DNA of 64,000 bases from Bacillota bacterium (GCA_023386315.1 JAEWJZ010000021.1:27731-91730); one strand, 5' to 3'. Shown: positions 7,254 to 16,624, counted from the first letter of the stretch. Notes: a model not told the origin generated them from the sequence alone. Made by a program: numbers and translations.

Positions 7254-8732
7254 ATGATATTGGACAGACACAAGGAGGTGATTTTAGTAAGCACCGTTCT
7301 GTTTGGCAAATATCAGCTATGCGGTATCTTGGGAACCGGTCGGGAAGGGACAGTTTTTCTGGCGGTTCATCTTGGGCTTGAGGAATACAGGGCAGTGAAA
7401 CGTGTATCCAAAAGCTTTCTCAATTATGAACAATTCAGGCGCGAGGCATTCATTTTAAAGGAGCTGCGCCATCCTGGAATTCCCATTATATTCGACTTAG
7501 AAGAAGATGAAAGTTACAGTTATTTAATCGAAGAGTATCTGGAAGGAGATTCTTTATATGATCTTGTGAAAAAACAGGGTCATCTGTCGCGGGAGCTGAC
7601 CGTATTCTATGGAATTCAGCTTGCCAGCATCATTAATTACCTGCATCTCGCAGGAACAACCCCTATATTACATTTGGATTTACAGCCAAAAAACCTGTTA
7701 TTATGCCATGATACCATAAAACTCATCGACTTTGGCCTGGCTGCGTCTATAAAAGAAGCAAATGAGCCGGGAGAACGGTACGGTACAGTGGGCTGCGCTG
7801 CCCCAGAGCAGTATCAGACGGACGGAGTGCTTGATGAAAGAACGGATATTTATGCGATTGGAACAATTCTCTGTTATCTGTACACCGGAGCATTTCCTGT
7901 GCTGCCCTTTATACCAGATCCTTCGATGGATCCGGACCTGGCAGCTGTTATCGGTCAGTGCGTCTGCAAAGAGAAAGAAAACAGGTTTTCAACAGCACAG
8001 GAGCTTGTGGAACGGCTCTGTCAGTTAAAAGAAACGGGAACGGATGCAAAAAAACGTCTGCAATCATCATCTCTAACAATTGCTCTTTCAGGGAGCAAAT
8101 CTGGGGCAGGAACAACCCATATAGGAATTGGCCTGTCTGTCTACCTTAGAAATCAGGGATATCCCAACTTATTGGAAGAAAAACAGGACTCATTCATGGG
8201 GGCCAGTCTTTTTAAATTCGCAAAAGCAAAGCGTGACAGCTACGGGCTGCTGCATTACAGGAATTTAATCGTGAAGCCTTATTACGGACCTGGAGTGAAA
8301 TTAAAGGATCCGCCCTTTCGTGTGCGTCTGATGGATTGGGGAGAGAACTTAAGCCAGGCGGTCAGCATGGGACCTGATGCCGTGATTCTGGTGTGTGATG
8401 CCAGTATCTGGAACAGAATACATGCCCGGGAAGCTATGGAAGTAGTAGTGAAATCCAAAATTCCATATGCCGTAATATATAACCATTGGGTTATTGGCAT
8501 GAAAATCTTTACTCCAAAAGAAGCAGGACAATCATCATTTTTTCGGGCTCCTTTTTTCCCTGATCCCTTTACAGTCTGCGATGAATCGGAGATTTTTTAT
8601 CAGGCTGTCACAAATGCAATACTGGTGGGGAAAGGAGGAAGTCATAAACGGTATTTTCAATTTAAATACTGGATAAAAGTCATAATTAAAAGATTCAGGA
8701 CAAGGGAGCGCCATCGGTCGGGAAAGGATTAA
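7254..8732 (+). CDS. Ser/Thr protein kinase fused to a degenerate MinD/CpaE-like P-loop domain
   Basis: The 492-residue product has an N-terminal eukaryotic-type kinase domain: glycine loop GTGREGTV (about 28-35), ATP Lys in RAVKR (Lys49), catalytic loop HLDLQPKN (Asp142), DFG at 159-161 and APE at 183-185. From about residue 273 comes a P-loop-like domain starting SGSKSGAGTTH, similar to CpaE/TadZ/MinD proteins but without the Walker A lysine, then a very basic tail. The start is uncertain: the ATG at 7254 lacks a good ribosome binding site and lies at the predicted transcript start. A strong AAGGAGGTG at 7272-7280 is followed by no normal start codon at the right distance. A second degenerate P-loop gene follows 6 bases downstream. 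Confidence 0.85.
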   Translation: MILDRHKEVILVSTVLFGKYQLCGILGTGREGTVFLAVHLGLEEYRAVKRVSKSFLNYEQFRREAFILKELRHPGIPIIFDLEEDESYSYLIEEYLEGDSLYDLVKKQGHLSRELTVFYGIQLASIINYLHLAGTTPILHLDLQPKNLLLCHDTIKLIDFGLAASIKEANEPGERYGTVGCAAPEQYQTDGVLDERTDIYAIGTILCYLYTGAFPVLPFIPDPSMDPDLAAVIGQCVCKEKENRFSTAQELVERLCQLKETGTDAKKRLQSSSLTIALSGSKSGAGTTHIGIGLSVYLRNQGYPNLLEEKQDSFMGASLFKFAKAKRDSYGLLHYRNLIVKPYYGPGVKLKDPPFRVRLMDWGENLSQAVSMGPDAVILVCDASIWNRIHAREAMEVVVKSKIPYAVIYNHWVIGMKIFTPKEAGQSSFFRAPFFPDPFTVCDESEIFYQAVTNAILVGKGGSHKRYFQFKYWIKVIIKRFRTRERHRSGKD

Positions 8733-8738
8733 ACTTCT

Positions 8739-9356
8739 ATGAAGGGAATCGTAAAAAGAGTCTGGAAAATGATAAAACCATTTAATGAGGAAGCAGTACC
8801 GGAACTGATTGGCATCATCGGCACCGGAAGGGGGACAGGAGTAACTCATTTTGCGGTCATGACAGCCGGATACTTAAGCGGTGTTATGAGAATACGGTGT
8901 GCAGTTCTGGAGTGGAACAATCATGAGTCCTTTCATGCTATGGGAGCTGTCTGCTGTGGTGAAAAAAAAGGTGAAAATTCGTTTCGGGTTTTCGAGACAG
9001 ATTATTTTTCAAAAGCGGGGATTGATACGCTGTTGTTGTGTAAAAAGTCCGGCTATCAGGCTGTAATTGTGGATTATGGGACTGCAGAGGAAGGCAATCT
9101 GGGAGAGTTTTTTCGATGCGGCAGGCAATTAGTAATAGGGAGTCTTAGCGAATGGCAGATAAATGAGTTTCTGGAATTTGAAAAAAGGGAGATAAAAGCG
9201 GAAAGAAGCTGGGATAGTCTGGTGTCATTTGGAAGCGAGGAAGCAAGAAAAAGTCTGGAAAAAAGACTCAAGGTACCTGTCAGAAGAATTCCGTTTTCTA
9301 CAGATCCATTTTCTGTCACTGCTGAGATCATAAGTTTTTACGAGCAATTATTTTAA
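8739..9356 (+). CDS. Degenerate ParA/MinD-like P-loop protein
   Basis: A 205-residue protein whose N-terminus carries GTGRGTGVTH (about 28-37) in the place of a Walker A loop. As in the C-terminal domain of the preceding kinase, the pattern is G-x-G-x-T-H and the usual Lys is absent. A later hydrophobic strand ending in an acidic residue (YQAVIVDYG) fits the Walker B region of the SIMIBI/MinD fold. It is 6 bases downstream of the kinase gene, so the two are cotranscribed and may interact. The function is unknown; CpaE/TadZ-like localisation factors are the nearest known theme. Nucleotide binding is not assured. Confidence 0.7.
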   Translation: MKGIVKRVWKMIKPFNEEAVPELIGIIGTGRGTGVTHFAVMTAGYLSGVMRIRCAVLEWNNHESFHAMGAVCCGEKKGENSFRVFETDYFSKAGIDTLLLCKKSGYQAVIVDYGTAEEGNLGEFFRCGRQLVIGSLSEWQINEFLEFEKREIKAERSWDSLVSFGSEEARKSLEKRLKVPVRRIPFSTDPFSVTAEIISFYEQLF

Positions 9357-9391
9357 CAGTACAAAAGAAAAGGTAGCGGGGAGAAAACAAT

Positions 9392-9634
9392 ATGAGTAAA
9401 GAGGACAGCAGTAAATGGAAAGAAGGTAATAGAGATCAGTATCTGGAAGGACTGAAAAGGTACAGAAATAAGGGAATCTCCATAGTAATTGATGGGGAGG
9501 AACTCCCGGAGACAGACTGGGGAAAAATATTTGAAATAAGGGAGGATGACAGTTTTTATATGGCAGACTATGTTCCCGATAAGGAAACAGGTAAGCTGCA
9601 GGAAATCAGATTTGACCGTGTATACAACCGGTAA
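9392..9634 (+). CDS. Small protein of unknown function in the kinase operon
   Basis: An 80-residue, highly charged, soluble-looking protein without signal peptide or membrane segment. A GGGGAGAA site precedes the ATG. It follows the P-loop gene by 35 bases, so it probably belongs to the kinase transcription unit and could be a substrate or accessory factor of the kinase. I do not recognise a family. Confidence 0.65.
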   Translation: MSKEDSSKWKEGNRDQYLEGLKRYRNKGISIVIDGEELPETDWGKIFEIREDDSFYMADYVPDKETGKLQEIRFDRVYNR

Positions 9635-9765
9635 TTTCTGGAACATGTGATCAGGGGCGCGCCGGTGGATTCCATCTTCAGCCCGGAGTGAATCAATTTA
9701 TGTGCGTCAGGGAGGGTTAGGGGACAGAATGTAATGAAAATGTAAATTCCAAAAATAAAGAAGTA

Positions 9766-9774
9766 TGATATAAT
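9766..9774 (+). promoter_or_regulatory. Extended -10 promoter before the GH18 gene
   Basis: TGATATAAT (9766-9774) is an extended -10 element. No clear -35 is seen 16-18 bases upstream. It lies about 60 bases before the ATG at 9834. Confidence 0.5.
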
Positions 9775-9833
9775 CTAGAAGATATTACAGAAATAAGTTC
9801 TTAAGATACGATCCATGATCAGGAGGAAAACAG

Positions 9834-11495
9834 ATGAATAGGAGAGCAGTGCCGGTTATGGTGGCGCTGGGATTGATTTTGCTGGTTCTAGCCGGTTTTT
9901 TCGGAATCCGGTTTTTGGAGCGGTATATTCCATCCAGTGAGCAGGCGGATTTGACTGAAGTTTTGGGAGTTAAAGGGGATGAGGTGGCAGTCTATTTCAA
10001 TGAGAATCTTCAGGAAACCAAGGGCCTTTTTACAGAGGGTCAGACCTACCTCCCCATCAGCTGGATCAATGAAAATTTAAATGAGCGTTTTTACTGGGAC
10101 AGCAACGAGAAGCTTTTAGTGTATGCACTGCCGGATTCCATTGTTTATGCAGACCGTGATACAAAAGGCCCTTCCGGAAAATACCTGATTCAGGAGAAAG
10201 AGGATGGAGTGTATTTATCCCTGGGTCTTGTCGCCAATTATACAGATGCCGAGTTTACAGCATATGATACAGCTTCAAATAAGCGGGTGTTTATCAACAA
10301 TAACTGGACAGAAAAAGAACAGGCACTGGTTGTAAAAAGCGGCAATGTGCGTATCAAAGGCGGAGTAAAGAGCCCGATTGCAACTCATTTAATTGAGGGA
10401 AGCAAGGTAACAGTTCTTGATTCTATGGATAAATGGAACAGAATCAGAACAGAGGATGGTTTTATTGGTTATGTGGAACGAAGGCGTCTTGGAAAAACAG
10501 AAAAAGTTGCATCTGTAAGTAACTTTGAAAAGCCCGTTTACAAGAATATAACCATGGACCAGCCTGTTTGTCTGGTATGGCATCAGGTGACCTCGGCAGA
10601 CGGGAACTCTTCTTTTGACAGCCTGATTGCCAATACAGCAGGAGTTAACGTGATCTCTCCCACATGGTATGAATTAACCGATAATGAAGGAGGTTTCCGA
10701 TCACTTGCAGATGCGGGCTATGTGAAAAAGGCTCACGAAAAAGGATTAAAAGTATGGGCGCTTATTAATAATTTCAGTGACAATGTGAATACAGAGATCC
10801 TGATGTCTAAAACATCCACCAGAAAAAAACTCATTGATGCTCTGATGGCAGAGGCAAAAACCTATGGATTTGACGGTATTAATCTGGATTTTGAAGGCAT
10901 TAAGGAGGAAGCGGGACCCCATTATATCCAGTTTATAAGAGAATTGTCCATACCCTGCAGAAAGAATGGGCTTGTCCTTTCTGTGGATAATTACGTTCCA
11001 GTTCCGGGAAATGAATTTTACAATCGTAAAGAACAGGGAATTGTGGCTGATTATGTGATTATTATGGGCTATGATGAACATTATGCAGGGGGAGAGGCTG
11101 GATCTGTGTCGTCCATTCAATATGTGGAAGATGGAATTAAGAATACTCTTAAAGTTGTTCCCAAAGAAAAGGTTATTAACGGGATTCCTTTTTACACCAG
11201 AATATGGACAGAAGGAGCGGATGGAAAAACTTCATCATCTTCCATCGGCATAGCAAAATCCAAGGAATGGGTTACTAAAAATGACGTAAAGCTGTACTGG
11301 CAGGAGGAACTGGGACAGTATTATGGGGAACTCCAGACAGAAGAAGGTAAAAAGACAGTATGGCTTGAGGAGGAACGCTCCATTGGTCTGAAGATGAATT
11401 TGATCCGGCAGTACGATCTGGCTGGTGTGGCATGCTGGAAGCTGGGATTTGAGCCGGCTGATTTGTGGGATGAAGTCCGGCTTGATAAGGAATAA
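9834..11495 (+). CDS. Membrane-anchored GH18-type glycosyl hydrolase with SH3-like domain
   Basis: A 553-residue protein with one N-terminal membrane segment (about 7-28) and the rest outside the cell. It has a copper-amine-oxidase-N-like region in the first 150 residues, a bacterial SH3-like domain (about 165-220, containing GFIGYVERRRLGK), and a GH18 catalytic domain (about 235-550). The GH18 signature FDGINLDFEG lies at about 345-354, with the proton-donor Glu in place. Related Firmicutes proteins act on peptidoglycan or spore cortex. It begins a run of envelope genes. AGGAGG sits 7 bases before the start. Confidence 0.88.
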   Translation: MNRRAVPVMVALGLILLVLAGFFGIRFLERYIPSSEQADLTEVLGVKGDEVAVYFNENLQETKGLFTEGQTYLPISWINENLNERFYWDSNEKLLVYALPDSIVYADRDTKGPSGKYLIQEKEDGVYLSLGLVANYTDAEFTAYDTASNKRVFINNNWTEKEQALVVKSGNVRIKGGVKSPIATHLIEGSKVTVLDSMDKWNRIRTEDGFIGYVERRRLGKTEKVASVSNFEKPVYKNITMDQPVCLVWHQVTSADGNSSFDSLIANTAGVNVISPTWYELTDNEGGFRSLADAGYVKKAHEKGLKVWALINNFSDNVNTEILMSKTSTRKKLIDALMAEAKTYGFDGINLDFEGIKEEAGPHYIQFIRELSIPCRKNGLVLSVDNYVPVPGNEFYNRKEQGIVADYVIIMGYDEHYAGGEAGSVSSIQYVEDGIKNTLKVVPKEKVINGIPFYTRIWTEGADGKTSSSSIGIAKSKEWVTKNDVKLYWQEELGQYYGELQTEEGKKTVWLEEERSIGLKMNLIRQYDLAGVACWKLGFEPADLWDEVRLDKE

Positions 11496-11527
11496 CATAA
11501 GAAATGGACAGACAGGAAGGTCAGGTT

Positions 11528-12955
11528 ATGAGAAAGAGGGTATTATTGGCAGCACTGGCGGCTGCAGTTTGTGTATCATCCGGGTGTTCGTTTAAAAAAG
11601 GAGTGCCGGAGCAAACACAGGGAGAGAGTACGGCGCAGCCTGAGACAGCAGTTACCGGGGTGCAGACTCCTTCCACAGCACAAGTTCCTGAGACAACCGG
11701 AGAGTCACTTCCAGAACAATCCCAGGTACCGGAGGAAGGAACAGCCAGGATTATCATAGCTACTGATATTCATTATCTGGCCAGGGATCTGACGGATATG
11801 CAGAAAAGTTATGAATATACGGCTGATCACGGTGACGGGAAAGTGATGAAGTATATCTGGGAGATTACAGATGCGTTCATTGAAGAGGTGAAAGCAGAAA
11901 AGCCGGATGTTGTAATATTAGAGGGAGATTTAACCTATAACGGCGAACAGGAAAGCCATATAGAGCTTGCAGGGAAGCTGGAGTCCATTGAGGAAGCAGG
12001 GATTCCTGTTATCGTCATTCCTGGAAACCACGACATCAATAATCCTGAGGCCTGCCGGTTTGAAGGAGAGTCCATAATCAGTACGGAGAGTATTACTCCC
12101 CAGGAATTTGAAGAGATTTATGATGAGTTCGGTTATAGCGAGGCGGTCAGCCGGGATCCTGCCTCATTAAGCTATATCTACCAGATCAATGATAAAACCA
12201 GAGCCCTGATGCTTGACAGCTGCCAGTATGATCCTAAAAATCTGGTAGGTGGCATGATTAAGGATGATACATACAGCTGGATTGAAGAACAGATGGAGGA
12301 AGCATGGAATCTGGGCATGAACGTTATTCCGGTAGCCCATCACAATCTTCTTGATGAGAGTGAAGTTTATCTTCAGGATTGTACCATTGAGCACAGTGAA
12401 CAGCTCATTGACCAGCTGGAGAGCTGGGAGGTTCCCTTATTTTTAAGCGGGCACCTTCATGTCCAGCACTACAAGAGATCCCATGATGATTCCGGAATCT
12501 ATGAGATTGTAACAGGCTCCCTCTCTACGCCGCCCTGTCTGTACGGAATACTGGAGTATGGAGCGAAAGGAACGTTTAATTACCATACTAAATCTCTGGA
12601 TATGAAAGCCTGGGCGGAAAAAACAGGAAATACTGATAAGAATCTTTTGAATTTTAGTGCATATGGGAAAAAATATTTAAGCAAGGTATTTTATAACCAG
12701 GCACAGGATGAGTTTAAGTGCTTCAATTCCTTTCAGGGTCTTACCGAGTATCAGAGAGATATGATGGCTAAGGTGTACGCCGAGCTGAATACTGCATGTT
12801 ATGAGGGAAAAGTAGCGGATATTCGTGAGAAGGTTATGGCAAAGCAGGGATATAAGATGTGGCAGGAAGAAGGTTATCCCAGCATTCTATCCCAGTACCT
12901 GGAGTGGATTACTGCCGATGGTGCCAGGGATTATAATACATTAAGTGTTAATTAG
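11528..12955 (+). CDS. Metallophosphoesterase lipoprotein
   Basis: A 475-residue calcineurin-like phosphoesterase. All the metal-binding blocks are visible in order: ATDIHYLA, LEGDLTYNGE, PGNHDI, AHHN and SGHLHVQHY. The N-terminus is a lipoprotein signal with the cleavage region VSSGC, followed by a Thr/Gln/Pro-rich linker, so the enzyme is probably tethered outside the membrane. I chose the ATG at 11528 because it starts MRKRVLLAALAAAV; the in-frame ATG at 11504 would put charged residues before the signal. The substrate is unknown; phosphodiesters or wall polymers are possible. It follows the GH18 gene by 32 bases. Confidence 0.88.
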   Translation: MRKRVLLAALAAAVCVSSGCSFKKGVPEQTQGESTAQPETAVTGVQTPSTAQVPETTGESLPEQSQVPEEGTARIIIATDIHYLARDLTDMQKSYEYTADHGDGKVMKYIWEITDAFIEEVKAEKPDVVILEGDLTYNGEQESHIELAGKLESIEEAGIPVIVIPGNHDINNPEACRFEGESIISTESITPQEFEEIYDEFGYSEAVSRDPASLSYIYQINDKTRALMLDSCQYDPKNLVGGMIKDDTYSWIEEQMEEAWNLGMNVIPVAHHNLLDESEVYLQDCTIEHSEQLIDQLESWEVPLFLSGHLHVQHYKRSHDDSGIYEIVTGSLSTPPCLYGILEYGAKGTFNYHTKSLDMKAWAEKTGNTDKNLLNFSAYGKKYLSKVFYNQAQDEFKCFNSFQGLTEYQRDMMAKVYAELNTACYEGKVADIREKVMAKQGYKMWQEEGYPSILSQYLEWITADGARDYNTLSVN

Positions 12956-13034
12956 AAGGAAAGTCATTTGTACCGGTTCTTTTTTAATTCACCAAAAAGT
13001 ATAATTCATTAAGAACGCGAATCAGGTAAAAAAC

Positions 13035-13733
13035 GTGAATTTAAAAAAATGGGAACCGTTTATGGCGGTGATTTTGCTGATATTGGTTTATGTCATATCA
13101 AGCCAGGCGGGAAAGATGGCAGCAGTAAATAACGTCACATCTGCCGGAAAGAAAAGGCCGGTGGTAGTCATTGATGCAGGTCACGGCGGGAATGACCCAG
13201 GAAAGATCGGGATAGACGGCAGCCTGGAAAAAGATATTAATCTGCAGATAACTATGAAGCTGAAAAAATATCTGGAAGCATCGGATGTGGATGTTGTTCT
13301 GACCAGAGATAATGACAATGGACTTTACTCAGTCAAAGATAACAGAAAAAAGATGGCTGATATGACCAAACGGTGTGAGATCATCAATAAAACCAAGCCT
13401 GCACTGACTGTGAGCATCCATCAAAACAGTTATCATCAGGAAGATATTTCCGGAGGCCAGGTTTTTTATTATAAAAAGTCCGAAAAAGGAAAAAAGCTTG
13501 CCGAAATTATCCAGGACCGGTTTGATTTCTTATTAGGAGAGAAGAATACAAGACTTGCGAAGCCCAATGACAACTATTACCTGCTGCTTCATGTAAGGAC
13601 GCCGATTGTAATTGTGGAATGCGGATTTTTAACTAATAAAAAAGAATCGGCACTCTTAAATACGGAAGATTATCAGGACCGGGTGGCGTGGACCATTCAC
13701 ATGGGAATCATGAGATATTTAAATGAAAAATAG
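13035..13733 (+). CDS. cwlD: N-acetylmuramoyl-L-alanine amidase, CwlD-like
   Basis: A 232-residue Amidase_3 protein with an N-terminal membrane anchor (about 9-24). Zinc-ligand motifs are DAGHGGND, the Glu in SLEKDIN, and SIHQN; the catalytic Glu lies in IVECGFLT. The short length, lack of binding repeats and N-terminal anchor match CwlD, which strips side chains during formation of muramic-delta-lactam in the spore cortex. That makes the host a likely spore former. The start is a GTG with only a weak upstream CAGG. The gene ends at a strong terminator. Confidence 0.85.
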   Translation: MNLKKWEPFMAVILLILVYVISSQAGKMAAVNNVTSAGKKRPVVVIDAGHGGNDPGKIGIDGSLEKDINLQITMKLKKYLEASDVDVVLTRDNDNGLYSVKDNRKKMADMTKRCEIINKTKPALTVSIHQNSYHQEDISGGQVFYYKKSEKGKKLAEIIQDRFDFLLGEKNTRLAKPNDNYYLLLHVRTPIVIVECGFLTNKKESALLNTEDYQDRVAWTIHMGIMRYLNEK

Positions 13734-13741
13734 ATGTAAAA

Positions 13742-13787
13742 GACAAAAACAGGAACCCATAAGCAGGAGGTTCCTGTTTTTTGTCAG
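13742..13787. terminator. Bidirectional terminator after cwlD
   Basis: AACAGGAACC pairs with GGTTCCTGTT, and the flanks GACAAAA / TTTTGTC extend the stem; a T run follows on the plus strand and an equivalent one on the minus strand. It separates cwlD from the convergent coiled-coil gene. Confidence 0.9.
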
Positions 13788-13798
13788 CTGTATGGTAT

Positions 13799-14515
13799 TT
13801 ATTCTTTTGGCTGTAATTCATTTTCCATCTCAGCTTCGTTGTCTGTTTCAGTGTCGCGTTCTTTCGCTTCAGTCTGAGTGGAAACGGCCTTATTTATTTC
13901 ATCCAGCTTTTCAGACTTTTGTGTGGCCAGTTCATCGGACTGGCTTTGCAGCCTGCTCACATCTTCAATTTTCTGTTTGGTGTTTCCATATCCGGATTCA
14001 ATTTCACTTTTCAGGACCTTAATCTTTCCGTCAATATGGTCTTTCGCTGATGAGATTACTTCTGTCTGGGACACTCCGGATGATAATTTTGTTATCTCAT
14101 TTAACTGTTCTGAATTTGCTTCTTCTTTAGACTTTGGCTTTTTATAGATAGTACCGGTTTGATCATCGGAATCGGATTTTGCATCATCCGGTTCATCTGT
14201 CTGGAGCTGTGCTATCTGTTCATCAATCGCTTTTAGCTGATTCTCATATTCTTTCAGCTTCTCGTTCATGCTGTCTGTGCCGTTTGCCTGGTCAGAATCC
14301 AGCATTGCCTGCTTTCTTTCCAGAATAAGCTGTTTCTGATTCATAAGCTGTTTCAGCATACTCTGCTTTTTTCCGGCAGGGGAAATTTTTACATCATCGG
14401 TTTGTTCCTTTTCCTTATTTTTTCCGTAGAGTGCCTGGTACTTCTGATGAGCGGAGCGATTGAGTGAAGCAATATTTATTTTTGCCGGCTGAGTTTCCAT
14501 TTTACCTATATACAT
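13799..14515 (-). CDS. Coiled-coil protein of unknown function (FlxA-like)
   Basis: A 238-residue, Lys/Glu/Gln-rich protein without signal peptide or membrane segment. Two long stretches (about 50-105 and 155-215) show heptad-like spacing typical of coiled coils, joined by an acidic linker. Lachnospiraceae proteins of this look are often labelled FlxA-like, but I see no diagnostic motif. AAGGAGGG (14528-14521) lies 5 bases before the chosen ATG; another ATG at 14520 is too close. It is downstream of, and in the same direction as, the AgrC-like kinase gene, but 101 bases separate them. Confidence 0.6.
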   Translation of the reverse strand: MYIGKMETQPAKINIASLNRSAHQKYQALYGKNKEKEQTDDVKISPAGKKQSMLKQLMNQKQLILERKQAMLDSDQANGTDSMNEKLKEYENQLKAIDEQIAQLQTDEPDDAKSDSDDQTGTIYKKPKSKEEANSEQLNEITKLSSGVSQTEVISSAKDHIDGKIKVLKSEIESGYGNTKQKIEDVSRLQSQSDELATQKSEKLDEINKAVSTQTEAKERDTETDNEAEMENELQPKE

Positions 14516-14616
14516 TACATTCCCTCCTTGTGTTCTGATTATAAATCGGCAGATACAATGATGAAATAATCGTCTTGGCGTAAACGGTAAAGATACTGGT
14601 ATAAACGGGTTCCAGT

Positions 14617-15846
14617 TTAAAGAGATGGCGGGAAAAGGGGAAGCATGACGCAGAAATGAAATACTCCTTCCGAAATTGACAGCTCCACAGTGCCATGGCA
14701 GCGTTTAGCGGCATCGCGGATATTGGACAGGCCAATTCCGTGGAGATGAGGCTCTTCTTTTGTGGAGTGTAAGTGGGTGGTCTTAAGCTTCCTGGCATAT
14801 GGTACCGGATTGGTTATTTCAATTATAAGAAAAGAACTTCGGACACAGGAAGCCGCTTTTATAATCGGGTTATCAGTCTGACCGGTTAATTTCCGGCAGG
14901 CTTCCAGTGCGTTGTCCAGTGCATTGCTTAAAATAATACACAGATCAGCAGGATTAATCAGATCAGAGGCGGGGAAGATGAGATCCGATTCCAGGCGGAT
15001 GCCCCAGGTGCGCGCAAGAGCAAGCTTTTCCCGTATGACTGCATCTGCATAAGCATTTCCCGAAGAATACTCCGGATAAAAAGAATTAACGGTTCCGGTT
15101 ATACAGTCCAGGTACTTTACAGCCTCCTGATTTTTATTCATTGAGAGGAGATTTTTAAGACACAGCATATGGTTTTTAAAGTCATGGCGGAACCCTGCCA
15201 GTTGCTTTTCTTCTCCCTGCCATGCTGCAATCCGCTTTTCCAGTATTCCGTTTTTCTCATTTGCAAGCAGCAGACTCAGCTTCCGGTCCGCATAGTAGGA
15301 GGAGAAAGTAATGAGAGAAACACCGCCTGCCGCCACTGCAGTAGCCATTATATTTGAAATCAGAGTGTTGTTGTGCTGAAACTGGCTACAGCCATAGTAA
15401 ATGACGGTCTGCCTGGTGAAGAAACATAAAATCAGGAGGAACAAATTCTCAGCCATCGTAATCTCACCATGAAGATTAGAGTATTTCCTTCCAACCCATT
15501 CCAATATAGAGGAGTATAGAAGTATGGTTAAGATATCGCAAAGTCTGTAAGCAAGATCATAGAAAACAGGTCTTTCGATCAAATATTTGCTGATATATTG
15601 AATCAAAGGCAGAAAAACAAAATTGCAGGTATATCCCAGTCCGTCAGTGAAAATAGCAATCATCACCTTTTTTCCGGCACTGGACTGGAATAAAACCCAG
15701 ATCATTAACAGTGAAGTAAGGAAAAAAAACAATTCCTGTGGAAAAATGCGGTAAAGTCCTAAATTAATGTTGATAAAATCGGAGGCTCCGGAAAAGACGG
15801 CAACACCAATAAGCGTAAAAAGCTTGTGATACCTGCATTTCAGCAT
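14617..15846 (-). CDS. AgrC/LytS-type sensor histidine kinase (GHKL)
   Basis: A 409-residue membrane sensor. The first 200 residues form about six hydrophobic segments; then comes the phosphoacceptor motif FRHDFKNHM and an HATPase domain with N-box NALDNALEAC and G-box HGIGLSNI. This layout is typical of the AgrC/BlpH group, which senses peptides or envelope signals. The gene for its LytTR response regulator is directly upstream on the same strand, 47 bases away. No AgrB- or AgrD-like gene is visible nearby, so a peptide signal, if there is one, comes from elsewhere. Confidence 0.88.
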   Translation of the reverse strand: MLKCRYHKLFTLIGVAVFSGASDFININLGLYRIFPQELFFFLTSLLMIWVLFQSSAGKKVMIAIFTDGLGYTCNFVFLPLIQYISKYLIERPVFYDLAYRLCDILTILLYSSILEWVGRKYSNLHGEITMAENLFLLILCFFTRQTVIYYGCSQFQHNNTLISNIMATAVAAGGVSLITFSSYYADRKLSLLLANEKNGILEKRIAAWQGEEKQLAGFRHDFKNHMLCLKNLLSMNKNQEAVKYLDCITGTVNSFYPEYSSGNAYADAVIREKLALARTWGIRLESDLIFPASDLINPADLCIILSNALDNALEACRKLTGQTDNPIIKAASCVRSSFLIIEITNPVPYARKLKTTHLHSTKEEPHLHGIGLSNIRDAAKRCHGTVELSISEGVFHFCVMLPLFPPSL

Positions 15847-15893
15847 TTTGCTAAAGAAACGATAGTTTATATAAGTGGTAAAAAAGAGAAGAA

Positions 15894-16601
15894 TTATAAC
15901 AAGCCCTCCTTTTTAACATGTCTCAGGAAGGTGCTGGAAAAATCCTGGTATTTTCGTTTGCTGATTGGAATTGATTCTCCGTTTGCAAGATGAAGATCCA
16001 TTCTGTCAAATCGGACAACATAGTCCATGTTAACAATATAACTTCTGTGGCACCGGTAAAACCGGGCAGGCAGATCCGTTTCAATGGCCTCCAGTTTTCC
16101 TGAAAATTCTGTTATGTCATTTTCTTTATGAAGTGTCACTGTTTTATTATTTACTTCAACGTATAAGAGATCAGAGCAGGAAACGCATAAGGTTGTTTGT
16201 CCGGATCTCACTATAATGGGAGGTTCTTTCAACGGATTAAGCTGTCTGAGTACATGATCCAGCACTGCATAGAGCTTTTGTTCGCTTACCGGCTTAATAA
16301 GATAATGTGACGCATCCACATCAAAGGACTGAAATACATATTGTTTATAGGCGGTCAGAAAAACAATTTTTGTCCGCGTATTGATCTCCCTGATTTTACG
16401 GGCAGTTTCCAGACCGGACTCTTTTCCCATTTTTATATCCAGAAAAATGATATCAGGAGCTATGCCGGAACAAAGAAGGTTTGCACCATCTGTAAAAAGG
16501 AAAAGCCGGAAGGATATTTTCCTGGTACGAAAATATCCTTCCAGATCATTTGCAAATTCATGCATAAACTCCGCCTGGTCATCACAAAGAAATACGTTCA
16601 T
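15894..16601 (-). CDS. LytTR-family response regulator
   Basis: A 235-residue regulator with an N-terminal receiver domain (acidic pocket FLCDDQ, phospho-Asp in IIFLDIKMG, Lys in LIKPVSEQK) and a C-terminal LytTR DNA-binding domain (RCHRSYIVNMDYV). ATG at 16601 is preferred because AGGAAG lies 8 bases before it; an in-frame GTG at 16610 is nearer than usual. It forms a two-component system with the downstream AgrC-like kinase. LytTR regulators bind paired direct repeats; the target genes are not identifiable here. Confidence 0.9.
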   Translation of the reverse strand: MNVFLCDDQAEFMHEFANDLEGYFRTRKISFRLFLFTDGANLLCSGIAPDIIFLDIKMGKESGLETARKIREINTRTKIVFLTAYKQYVFQSFDVDASHYLIKPVSEQKLYAVLDHVLRQLNPLKEPPIIVRSGQTTLCVSCSDLLYVEVNNKTVTLHKENDITEFSGKLEAIETDLPARFYRCHRSYIVNMDYVVRFDRMDLHLANGESIPISKRKYQDFSSTFLRHVKKEGLL

Positions 16602-16624
16602 TTCATCCACTTCCTATGTAAAAA

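Noticed and set aside
9730..9746. TGTAAT-N5-TGTAAA, a Pho-box-like direct repeat before the GH18 gene
   Set aside because: The orientation is opposite to that needed for the downstream promoter, one unit deviates, and the gene has no phosphate link.
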